From assembly GCA_963975425.1 (NCBI GenBank), contig CAXBGS010000003.1, forward strand, positions 1-64,000: a stretch of DNA of 64,000 nt. Direction: 5' to 3'. Position numbers and translations under genes: made by a program. This DNA is from CAXBGS01 sp963975425. GTDB taxonomy: Bacteria; Planctomycetota; Planctomycetia; Pirellulales; Pirellulaceae. Every line of letters starts with the position of its first letter. Position 1 is the stretch's first letter. Below the pieces are notes generated by a model. The model searched no databases and was not told the origin of the DNA. It was given only the letters and a program-made list of their open reading frames with translations. Below, piece by piece: positions 8,868-16,400 of this stretch.

Positions 8868-9866
8868 CTATGATAAATCGTAAATAGGTTTCACCACCAA
8901 CAGGCACATTGCCAAGATCAGTACCGTCATCATCACGAGAGCCGAAATCATCGGAAACCATTCCGACCAAAACTGCCAGCGGCGCTGCGAACGGAGATGG
9001 TACCAGTGAGCAAGATTTCGAAGCTCGTGCGCGTTGGGTGGATTGGTTTGCCCATCGGCCAGACGCGATAACCGCCAGTGCAGAAGCGGCGGCAGCAAGG
9101 ACGAGTGATCATCCAACCGGATCGCGCCGGACCGAACCGCGTCGATGGTCGGTTGAACGTCGCTTCGCCACTTGCCGCCAGCGGTTGAATCCGCGGCGAC
9201 TTCAACCGCTTCATCGAAGGCGAATCCCGATTCCGTTGCGATCGCAAGCATCTCGCAGAACGAAGCCCAGTTTGTTAACGCTTCGGTTTTCTTGGTGAAT
9301 AACAACGGTAAGTCGCCGTGTCCTTGGCCCCAGCGAGCGCGGAGTCCTGCCACCAGCCAAGCTGCGGCAAAGATGACCAGCGGGACCCAAAAATACTCTT
9401 GCAGGAAACGAGCTGCGGTTTCCAACCACGGGGGAATCGGCAGAAAAACCAATTGATTTTCGACCATTTGAATCAAGAGCGTCGATACACCGAACGACGC
9501 AACCAAGTATGCAATCAGCATCGTGACGGCTGGATAAATCTTGGCAACGGTCGCGCGAACATGTCGTTCGTGACGACGTCGAAGCATCGCGGCCAGATGG
9601 TAAATCGGATCCGTCGTACCGGTGCGTGTGACACACTGCATCGCGACGCGCGACACGGGAGCCAAGCCACCGGAGACGGACGCAACCGCGTCGGCCGGCG
9701 GCATTCCCGATTGCAATTGTTGCGAGATTTGCCTAGCGGCAGCTCCGATTTGCCCCATCGACTTGCCGTTCAGCTCGCTCAGCCCCGCCGCGATTGGTCG
9801 ACGCGCCGCCACCATGGATGCAATTTCTTCCAGCAACGAAGACAACTGAAGCAATGACAACTGCAT
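8868..9866 (-). CDS. GspF-like inner-membrane platform protein, first copy
   Basis: 332 residues, the clearest GspF/PilC-type member of the three. The N-terminal helical repeat reads LLEEIASMVAARRPIAAGL, then a Gly-rich turn and the MQCVTRTGTTDPI stretch. Membrane segments lie near 111-133, 158-175 and 305-330. The family forms the cytoplasmic-membrane platform that couples the secretion ATPase to pilin assembly. It starts 23 bases after the ATPase stop, so both are probably on one transcript. Confidence 0.8.
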   Translation of the reverse strand: MQLSLLQLSSLLEEIASMVAARRPIAAGLSELNGKSMGQIGAAARQISQQLQSGMPPADAVASVSGGLAPVSRVAMQCVTRTGTTDPIYHLAAMLRRRHERHVRATVAKIYPAVTMLIAYLVASFGVSTLLIQMVENQLVFLPIPPWLETAARFLQEYFWVPLVIFAAAWLVAGLRARWGQGHGDLPLLFTKKTEALTNWASFCEMLAIATESGFAFDEAVEVAADSTAGGKWRSDVQPTIDAVRSGAIRLDDHSSLLPPLLHWRLSRLADGQTNPPNAHELRNLAHWYHLRSQRRWQFWSEWFPMISALVMMTVLILAMCLLVVKPIYDLS

Positions 9867-9889
9867 TCACCCATCCAATCCGGTTCGAA

Positions 9890-11068
9890 CTATCCTGCGT
9901 CCGCGTGACGGCCGAGCACACGATACACCTCTCGCTTATCCGTCACACCGCTTTCGACGAGACTCCAAGCGCGGTCGGCAAGTGACATCATACCAGCGCC
10001 GCGGGCGGCAAGTTGCATCTGCGATACCGATTGATTCGCATCGAGTGCCGACATGATGGCTTCACCAATCCGATCGCCATCAAACCGCGCGCACTGCGCG
10101 ATTGCAATACGACCGGAATACCCAATGCCTGCGCAGGTGGCACAATCCTGTGCCGCGAGATCTTGGGGATCACGGCGACAATCAGAGCAAAGTCGCCGCA
10201 GCAGCCTCTGGCTGCAAATCGCCAATAGACCACTTTGCAGCAGATAGTTCGGCAAACTCATCTTCGCGAGTCGGCGCACGGCGCCTGAGACGTCGCTAGC
10301 ATGCAACGAAGAAAAGCAAAGGTGACCTGTCAGTGAAGCGCCCAAAACAGCATCCGCCGTTTCCTCGTCTCGGATTTCGCTGACCAACAGGACCTCGGGA
10401 TCTTGACGCACGGCGCTTCGCAACGCGGCGGCAAGCGTCATGCCCGCGGTTGGCACTAGTTGGCTTTGGCTGATGCCGTCGATCAACGATTCGACGGGAT
10501 CTTCGATTGTCAAAACACTGCGTCGATTTTCGGCCGCCGCGATTTCGCGCAGACAGGCGTACAACGTTGTGGTCTTTCCGCTGCCCGCCGGTCCGCACAT
10601 CAACACCACACCTTCACGACTGTCACAAATTTGCATCAAGTCGCTTGTCACGTCCGCGGGCAAACCTAATTCACCAACGGAAGAAAACGACTGCTTGCTT
10701 CCGAGCAAACGGATCACCGCTCGCGGACCGTGCACTGTCGGAAAGGTGCCCAAGCGCATTTCGACGTCCGCGGGCACCCCCGTAAGCGAGCCTTCCTGGG
10801 GTTGGCCGGACAGGTACGTGGGCAGTCCGGCCATGACCATCAAACGCGTGACGGGATTGGTCAATTCGCTGATGGGAATCGTGCCCACCAGCGACAAGAC
10901 GCCGTCGACGCGCAGTAGGACTTCCCACTGCGTTTTCCGCGGATCCAAGTGGACATCGCTGGCATTCAGGTCGACGGCCGCCCGCAGAATCCGATTGACG
11001 AATTCGGTCGCGAACTGTGGGTCGGAAGGCGAGAGGTCGTCCCAAATTCGGGCCGTCTTCGAAATCAC
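9890..11068 (-). CDS. GspE/PilB-family secretion ATPase, short form
   Basis: 392 residues, first gene of the minus-strand operon. Walker A is GPAGSGKT (159-166), the Asp box is TIEDPVE (187-193), Walker B is EVLLVSEIRDEETA (225-238), and the His box HLCFSSLHASD spans 249-259. A C-terminal four-Cys metal-binding region has C294-x2-C297 and C309-x2-C312, the hallmark of GspE/PilB rather than PilT. It lacks the N-terminal N1 domain of classic GspE/PilB. Ser230 sits where the Walker B region usually reads VGEIRD, an uncommon change. It should power assembly or secretion through the three GspF-like proteins that follow. Confidence 0.9.
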   Translation of the reverse strand: MISKTARIWDDLSPSDPQFATEFVNRILRAAVDLNASDVHLDPRKTQWEVLLRVDGVLSLVGTIPISELTNPVTRLMVMAGLPTYLSGQPQEGSLTGVPADVEMRLGTFPTVHGPRAVIRLLGSKQSFSSVGELGLPADVTSDLMQICDSREGVVLMCGPAGSGKTTTLYACLREIAAAENRRSVLTIEDPVESLIDGISQSQLVPTAGMTLAAALRSAVRQDPEVLLVSEIRDEETADAVLGASLTGHLCFSSLHASDVSGAVRRLAKMSLPNYLLQSGLLAICSQRLLRRLCSDCRRDPQDLAAQDCATCAGIGYSGRIAIAQCARFDGDRIGEAIMSALDANQSVSQMQLAARGAGMMSLADRAWSLVESGVTDKREVYRVLGRHADAG

Positions 11069-11424
11069 CTAGCTGTCCTTTCTTTCAAGCTGCTGGTCTG
11101 GCCTCGATCGAGAAAAATCCCTCGCCGAAAACACGACGAAAGACAGAAGATCGACAGAATAGCACAGACCCATCATCAATCCGATTCGCCAGCGTTCTGC
11201 CACAATGCCGTGTAAAGCGGCGCTATCCTTTTTCGGACGAGCGACTTCTGACGCAAGACCGGCCAATATGCGAGGCGTGACCGGCGCATTCCTTACATAC
11301 TGCCAGCAAGCTGCACGCGAATTCGCATCAACGGATGGCAATTCTTGCAAACAGCAAATATCGTACGTGCATCCACGATCGTATGATCGCCGCCACGACA
11401 TTCTTTAGGAAACCGGATTCATCA
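11069..11424. other. Divergent gap between secretion operon and DUF368 gene
   Basis: About 355 bases that must contain promoters for both the minus-strand pilus-like operon and the plus-strand undecaprenyl-phosphate genes. I see no convincing promoter boxes, repeats or RNA gene in it. Part may be coding if the DUF368 gene starts further upstream (ATG 11335 or 11383). Confidence 0.4.
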
Positions 11425-12474
11425 GTGACCGATAGCGGAATTCAAAACGAGCCCACCGCGATCCCCGATGGACCGCTGGCTCACATGAACCCAGGCATCT
11501 TGACGGTTCGCTCGATGATCGGCGGTGTCTTGATGGGACTGGCGAACCTGGTCCCCGGCATCAGCGGCGGCACGATGTTGCTGGCGACAGGCGTGTATCC
11601 CAAATTTATTGATGCGATCGCGAACGTCACACGACTTCGCTTTCGGTTCGAATCGATTCTCGTGCTGGCCTGCGTGGGCGGTGCGGCAGGTGCAGGAATT
11701 TTGTTGTGCGCCGGTGTCCTGAAGGACTTGGTCATCAATCACCGCTGGGTCATGTACAGCCTGTTTATCGGATTGACGCTGGGCGGATTGCCTGTGGTAT
11801 GGCGGATGGCAAGACCAGCATCCAAGTCACTTGTGGTTTCAGCGATCGCTGCGTTTGCCGCGATGGTTGCGTTGGCGATGCTGCAAGCCGCCGGTGTCAC
11901 GGGCAGCAACGGCTCTAACGGCCTAACATTGTTTTGTGCGGGACTGGCCGGCGCCGCCGCTATGATCCTGCCGGGCGTTTCGGGCGGCTATCTCTTGCTG
12001 TTGATGGGACAGTACATCCCCATCCTCAGCGGCATTGATCAATTCAAGTCTGCCCTGCGCGACCGAGACATTAGCGCGATGATGGACCCGGTATTTTTGG
12101 TCATCCTGCCAGTCGGGTTAGGCGTCGTGCTTGGAATTGCACTGGTGGGCAACGCGCTGCAATGGCTTCTGAAGCATCGTCGCAAATCAACACTTGGCGG
12201 ACTGATCGGCCTGCTGTTGGGGTCGACGGTCGGGCTATGGCCATTTCAATCGCCCGTCGCACCTGAAGTCGGTGACACGATTAAAGGTCAAGTTGTTACC
12301 GAAGCGACAATCAGCGAGATCGATCCCGAAGACTATGCGACCACCTATTTCCATCCTGACCTAAAGCAAGTTGCTTGCTCGATCGGTCTAGTCGCCGCGG
12401 GTTTTGTGCTGACGATGGGTATCGCCCGAATCGGACACGACCCTTCACCGGAGGAATCTGGTGGAACCGCATAA
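11425..12474 (+). CDS. DUF368 family membrane protein, probable undecaprenyl-phosphate translocase
   Basis: About 349 residues, almost all hydrophobic. Two pseudo-repeat signatures, GLANLVPGISGGT and AAAMILPGVSGGY, are the hallmark of DUF368. Members of this family were shown genetically to recycle the lipid carrier undecaprenyl phosphate across the membrane (named PopT in some bacteria). A clear uppP gene follows 262 bases downstream; together they would remove the pyrophosphate and return the carrier. The start is uncertain: GTG 11425 was taken as a compromise. ATG 11383 would lengthen it, and ATG 11485 (MNPGILTVRS) fits the usual short N-terminus of the family. Confidence 0.85.
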   Translation: MTDSGIQNEPTAIPDGPLAHMNPGILTVRSMIGGVLMGLANLVPGISGGTMLLATGVYPKFIDAIANVTRLRFRFESILVLACVGGAAGAGILLCAGVLKDLVINHRWVMYSLFIGLTLGGLPVVWRMARPASKSLVVSAIAAFAAMVALAMLQAAGVTGSNGSNGLTLFCAGLAGAAAMILPGVSGGYLLLLMGQYIPILSGIDQFKSALRDRDISAMMDPVFLVILPVGLGVVLGIALVGNALQWLLKHRRKSTLGGLIGLLLGSTVGLWPFQSPVAPEVGDTIKGQVVTEATISEIDPEDYATTYFHPDLKQVACSIGLVAAGFVLTMGIARIGHDPSPEESGGTA

Positions 12475-12620
12475 GCGATCGATTTGGCGCAAAGAAACCA
12501 AGACGCTCTGCTGCGCCCGGTTCCGCGTGTGCTGCCAAGCACACGCGCCGCATCGTGACGGTGCCTTGAAGAGTCACGCGTCAGGCTTTGAATTCGTCGG
12601 TGCCGAATCGTCTCTGCTCG

Positions 12621-12660
12621 AACACAGTGCACCGGCAACACAGTGCACCGGCAACACAGC
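12621..12660. repeat. 16-bp tandem repeat, 2.5 copies
   Basis: AACACAGTGCACCGGC occurs at 12621-12636 and 12637-12652 without mismatch, followed by a partial third copy AACACAG. It lies in the gap between the DUF368 and uppP genes. Probably replication slippage; similar two-copy repeats occur at 29228 and 43302. Confidence 0.8.
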
Positions 12661-12736
12661 GAGCGGCCGGCGCGAACATGTTCGAAAACTCTCATCCCGC
12701 TTACGCGGTCGGCCTAACCATTTTGGATCCTAGTTC

Positions 12737-13519
12737 GTGATTAACATTGTCATCCTCGCGATCGTCCAGGGCATCGCTGAATTCTTACCCATCAGTTCAT
12801 CCGGACACCTTGTCATTTTGGGCGCGTTGATGGGCGATGTGGAGGAATCGGCAACGCTGGAGATCATTCTGCACGCTGGAACACTGGGTTCGATCTTGAT
12901 CGTGTTTTGGCGCCGCATCTTGGACTTGCTTAGCAGCGACCGCCGTGTGATCCCGATGTTAGTCGTCGGTACCATCCCGGCAGTGATCATCGGCCTGACA
13001 ATCAAGATGAACTTCCAATCGATTCTCAAGAACCCACTGCTCGCCGGATGCATGCTGATCGTGACCGGCCTACTGCTGATCGTTCTCGGTCGCCTGAAAC
13101 CAAGGTCAATGGAATACCGATCGATGAGCATGCTGGGTGCTTTCACCGTCGGTTGTTTTCAAGCCGTTGCGATCCTGCCGGGCATCAGTCGCAGCGGCTC
13201 GACGATCCTGGGTGGACGGCTGATGGGGCTGAAAAATGAAGACTCAGTCACATTTTCTTTCCTACTGGCGATCCCGGCAATTCTGGGCGCGACAGTGCTG
13301 GCGGTGAAGGATGTCATGGACCAAAAAGCCGCCGGCCAAGCGATGTCGCACTCGATTCCAGAGCTGTCCGTCGGAGCGTTGGTGGCGTTTTTTGTCGGTA
13401 TTTTGGCTCTCAAATGGCTGATTGGCTGGAGCCGCCAAGATCGACTTCATTGGTTTGCATGGTGGTGCATTCCCGCCGGGGTGCTGGTGATTCTGCTATG
13501 CTTTCTGAACATCATCTAG
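12737..13519 (+). CDS. uppP: Undecaprenyl-diphosphatase (UppP/BacA)
   Basis: 260 residues, an integral membrane phosphatase that converts undecaprenyl pyrophosphate to the monophosphate carrier used for peptidoglycan and other envelope polymers. The active-site regions are visible: GIAEFLPISSSGHLVI near residues 11-26 and ILPGISRSGSTI near 147-158. Length and membrane pattern match the family. The start is GTG 12737, directly before the conserved INIVILAIVQG. It follows a DUF368 translocase gene, a functional match for carrier recycling. Confidence 0.95.
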   Translation: MINIVILAIVQGIAEFLPISSSGHLVILGALMGDVEESATLEIILHAGTLGSILIVFWRRILDLLSSDRRVIPMLVVGTIPAVIIGLTIKMNFQSILKNPLLAGCMLIVTGLLLIVLGRLKPRSMEYRSMSMLGAFTVGCFQAVAILPGISRSGSTILGGRLMGLKNEDSVTFSFLLAIPAILGATVLAVKDVMDQKAAGQAMSHSIPELSVGALVAFFVGILALKWLIGWSRQDRLHWFAWWCIPAGVLVILLCFLNII

Positions 13520-13543
13520 TGTTGTTCGTCCCACCCAGAAACA

Positions 13544-13553
13544 GTGTGGACAC
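13544..13553. promoter_or_regulatory. Candidate operator ahead of lexA
   Basis: GTGTGGACAC is an inverted repeat (GTGT-GG-ACAC) 70 bases before the lexA start, flanked by AAC and GTT in imperfect symmetry. LexA normally represses its own gene, so a dyad here is worth noting. The sequence matches no LexA box that I can name for planctomycetes, and one copy proves little. Confidence 0.2.
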
Positions 13554-13622
13554 GCGTTTAGCGGTGTGATAGATTCGATAGCACCTGAAATTTCTTGGCC
13601 GTTCACCATTTAGGTTCCCACC

Positions 13623-14225
13623 ATGGCTAACTCCCAGCTAACAGAGCGACAGCAAAACGTTTACGACATGATCCGGGTTCTCATTGTCGATCGCGGTTAT
13701 GGACCGACCGTCCGAGAGATTGGTGAACACTTTGGAATCAAAAGTCCCAATGGCGTGATGTGTCACTTGCGAGCGTTAGAGCGCAAAGGACTAATCCGTC
13801 GCAGCCCAAACAAGTCGCGTGCGATTGAATTGACGCACGCAGCAGACCGCAACGGTCACAGCTTGCCGATGGCAGGCATGGTCGCCGCCGGTCCGACATC
13901 GCTGGCGTTCGAACAAAACGATCGAGTCGATTTCAGCGAGATGTTCTTCAAAGATGACCGCTTTATCTTGCGTGTCTCAGGTGACTCGATGATCGATGCG
14001 CATATCAAAGATGGCGACTACGTCATTGTGCAAAAACAAGAAGTCGCAGAACCCGGGCAAATGGTTGTCGCGCAAACGACTGAGGGTGAAGCGACGCTGA
14101 AGTATTGGTATCCCGAAGAAGGCCGCATTCGATTGCAACCTGCCAATTCGCAGATGGAGCCAATCTATGTTACTGAAGCGACCGTGATCGGGATCGCCGT
14201 GGGCGTCGTGCGCAGCGGAATGTAG
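13623..14225 (+). CDS. lexA: SOS repressor LexA
   Basis: 200 residues. The N-terminal winged helix-turn-helix begins LTERQQNVYDMI and includes PTVREIGEHFGIKSPNGV, the recognition-helix region. The self-cleavage site is Ala89-Gly90 (MVAAGPTSL), and the Ser-Lys dyad is S122 (VSGDSMID) with K160 (EATLKYWY). All residues needed for RecA-stimulated autocleavage are present. It should repress DNA-damage genes. It stands alone, about 100 bases after uppP on the same strand. Confidence 0.96.
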   Translation: MANSQLTERQQNVYDMIRVLIVDRGYGPTVREIGEHFGIKSPNGVMCHLRALERKGLIRRSPNKSRAIELTHAADRNGHSLPMAGMVAAGPTSLAFEQNDRVDFSEMFFKDDRFILRVSGDSMIDAHIKDGDYVIVQKQEVAEPGQMVVAQTTEGEATLKYWYPEEGRIRLQPANSQMEPIYVTEATVIGIAVGVVRSGM

Positions 14226-14442
14226 ATCGCAGACGAATTTGATGTCATTGCGAACGCTGCCCGTTTGTCTAGATGGCCCGTTTGTTTACGTGGCCGTTAT
14301 GTCTACGTGGTTCGCGTTCACTTCATCGGATGTCCACCGACGGCCGCATGTTCACGTTTTTTAGCAATGTGGCTCGATGCTCAACCGTTCTTAGGACAGG
14401 CCGAGCGTCAATACGCCGTCGATCGCCGAGCCAAAGCTTCAA

Positions 14443-15405
14443 TCAACGATACTGTTCGTGACAGGCGTCGCAGCTTTGCGTGATCGCGCCGACTGATTTG
14501 CGAACCTCCTCGAAATCGTTTCGCTCGAGTGCCGTGACCGCGGCTCTCGCGCTCTCGGTCATCGCTTGGCTGAGCGCGGCATAGTCGGCATCATCAAAGT
14601 CGTCCATGCCTTCTTGCGTTAACACCAAGCCGATCACGGCAAGCACTTCGGCTTCTCGGCGTACTTGGTCAACATTGTTCTTGGCGGTTGCCTCGTTATT
14701 GGTCACTCCTTTGAGCGAGTCCAACGTCGCCTCGGCATATTCCATCATCGGTGATCGGTCCACGATGGATGACCAATCGGTCAATTCGTCGGCATCTCGA
14801 TCGGCCAGCCCGCTGCCCGAGACCAAGTCCTGCAGGTCTGCTTTCCGCAGTTTCGCTTCGTTATAGACCTGAGTCGAACCGGCTTTGCAATTGAATGCGG
14901 TCCGCGCCAACAGATCACGTGCCGCTGCGGCCTGATCCTTCCAGCGAACGTCTTCACCGTGTAAGTCGATCACCGCAAACATCGTTGCCAAGATTGACAG
15001 GTCCAGCCGCGCATCCTGGTATCCACCGCCATTGAAAGCACCTGGGGTGGTAATCACTGAGTCGTAGTGCAACCGCACACGCTTGACCTCGTCTTCTAAT
15101 GAAGTGGGAGAGATCAATTTTGTCCACCGATTCGTCGATTCGGACGACTCGGCGGCATCAGCGGTGGCCGACGAAGTCTTTGAGGACGCACTGGCCGCAT
15201 TTTTCCGCAGCGATGACAACGTCGGCCGCTCGCCCCGAAAAGCATCTTCGATTGAATCAAAGAAAATGCCTCGCGTCTTGCCGCTGCTAAACTCTGGCGC
15301 GGGCGCTCGTGGTTCGTCACCGACCAAGCCGGCCGTTGCCAATACGAAAGAACTAACGGCTGCGACGTTCCGTATGTAGCGAATGAGCACGGACACCGAT
15401 CCCAT
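14443..15405 (-). CDS. Exported protein with C-terminal c'-type cytochrome motif
   Basis: 320 residues. The N-terminus has a signal-peptide-like hydrophobic run (VAAVSSFVLATAGLVG). The rest is hydrophilic and probably helical, and the protein ends with a single haem motif C-D-A-C-H followed by EQYR. A CxxCH near the C-terminus after a helical bundle is the layout of class II cytochromes (cytochrome c'), although this protein is about twice the usual length. Redox partner unknown. It converges on lexA. Confidence 0.7.
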   Translation of the reverse strand: MGSVSVLIRYIRNVAAVSSFVLATAGLVGDEPRAPAPEFSSGKTRGIFFDSIEDAFRGERPTLSSLRKNAASASSKTSSATADAAESSESTNRWTKLISPTSLEDEVKRVRLHYDSVITTPGAFNGGGYQDARLDLSILATMFAVIDLHGEDVRWKDQAAAARDLLARTAFNCKAGSTQVYNEAKLRKADLQDLVSGSGLADRDADELTDWSSIVDRSPMMEYAEATLDSLKGVTNNEATAKNNVDQVRREAEVLAVIGLVLTQEGMDDFDDADYAALSQAMTESARAAVTALERNDFEEVRKSVGAITQSCDACHEQYR

Positions 15406-15486
15406 GGATAAGACTTGATCGTTTGTTAAAGGTCACGAACTATATCATAGTCATCTCGACCAACGACCACGGTTCCGTGCCGCGTC

Positions 15487-16206
15487 CTAGCGGTTGGCGT
15501 CGGCGCTGAAAATCGTTCGATACAGTCCACCCGCGACCACAGCCCCGACAATCGGCGCGAGCCAAAACAACCACAGTTGTCCGATCCACGCTGTACCGGC
15601 AATCAGAGCAGGCCCGGTGCTTCGAGCCGGATTGACCGACAAATTGGTAACGGGAATTCCGATCAGGTGAATCAGCGTCAGCCCTAACCCGATTGCGATC
15701 GGCGCAAACCCTGCTGGCGCACGTGCGTCGGTCGATCCCATGATGATGAACAAAAACATAAATGTCAGCACGACTTCAGCGACAAGGCAAGCCATAAGCG
15801 AATAACCGCCGGGCGAAAGTTCGCCGAAACCGTTGGATGCAAACCCCTTGGTTTCGAAACCGTTTTGCCCCGACGCGATCAAATACAACAACCCCGACGC
15901 CACGACGGCTCCGCCGACCTGCGATGCGACGTAGGGAACGAAATCCTTTGCGTCAAATCTGCCGCCGGCAACCAGTCCCGCGGAAACGGCCGGATTCAGA
16001 TGACACCCGGAGATGTGTCCAATGGCATAGGCCATCGTCAACACCGTTAGACCGAACGCGAACGAGACACCTAACCAACCAATACCGACTTGTTCAACGC
16101 CAGCGGCGAGAATCGCCGCACCGCACCCACCAAAGACCAACCAAAATGTGCCGACAAATTCGGCGGCACATCGTTTTCCAAGTGAAATGGGTTTTTCCAG
16201 TGACAT
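15487..16206 (-). CDS. aqpZ: Aquaporin (AqpZ-like, MIP family)
   Basis: 239 residues from ATG 16206. Six membrane segments and the two half-helices with NPA boxes are visible: GCHLNPAVS near residue 68 and SVNPARSTGPAL near 188. The second box followed by ARSTGPAL, and the overall length, fit the water-selective AqpZ branch rather than the glycerol facilitators (NPARD). An in-frame ATG at 16302 would add 32 residues with no family match, so the shorter start is used. No obvious functional link to neighbours. Confidence 0.92.
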   Translation of the reverse strand: MSLEKPISLGKRCAAEFVGTFWLVFGGCGAAILAAGVEQVGIGWLGVSFAFGLTVLTMAYAIGHISGCHLNPAVSAGLVAGGRFDAKDFVPYVASQVGGAVVASGLLYLIASGQNGFETKGFASNGFGELSPGGYSLMACLVAEVVLTFMFLFIIMGSTDARAPAGFAPIAIGLGLTLIHLIGIPVTNLSVNPARSTGPALIAGTAWIGQLWLFWLAPIVGAVVAGGLYRTIFSADANR

Positions 16207-16400
16207 GGGCGGTACCGATTGCGAGAGGACGATCGTCAGAAAGCAGAATGCTTGATGAACAACGGATACCTGTAACGCGTGCTGTGTCATGACAACCCGC
16301 ATGTCGCGATAGGCTGCACAAGCTTGGTATCATGAGCGTGCGAATCATCTAGACGGTCTCGATCGTCATCTGCTCAGATTCTTGCAAAGGATTAAGGACC

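Noticed and set aside
9318..9857. 179-codon plus-strand frame opposite the first GspF-like gene.
   Set aside because: Composition (Arg/His/Gln-rich) is that of an antisense shadow; the minus strand has a recognisable T2SF protein.
10440..11072. 210-codon plus-strand frame opposite the GspE-type ATPase.
   Set aside because: The minus strand encodes all ATPase motifs; the plus frame has none.
14258..14320. Degenerate repeats of CCCGTTTGTCTA/TTTACGTGG type after lexA.
   Set aside because: Copies differ too much to call a repeat array, and no hairpin or array spacing is present; not CRISPR.
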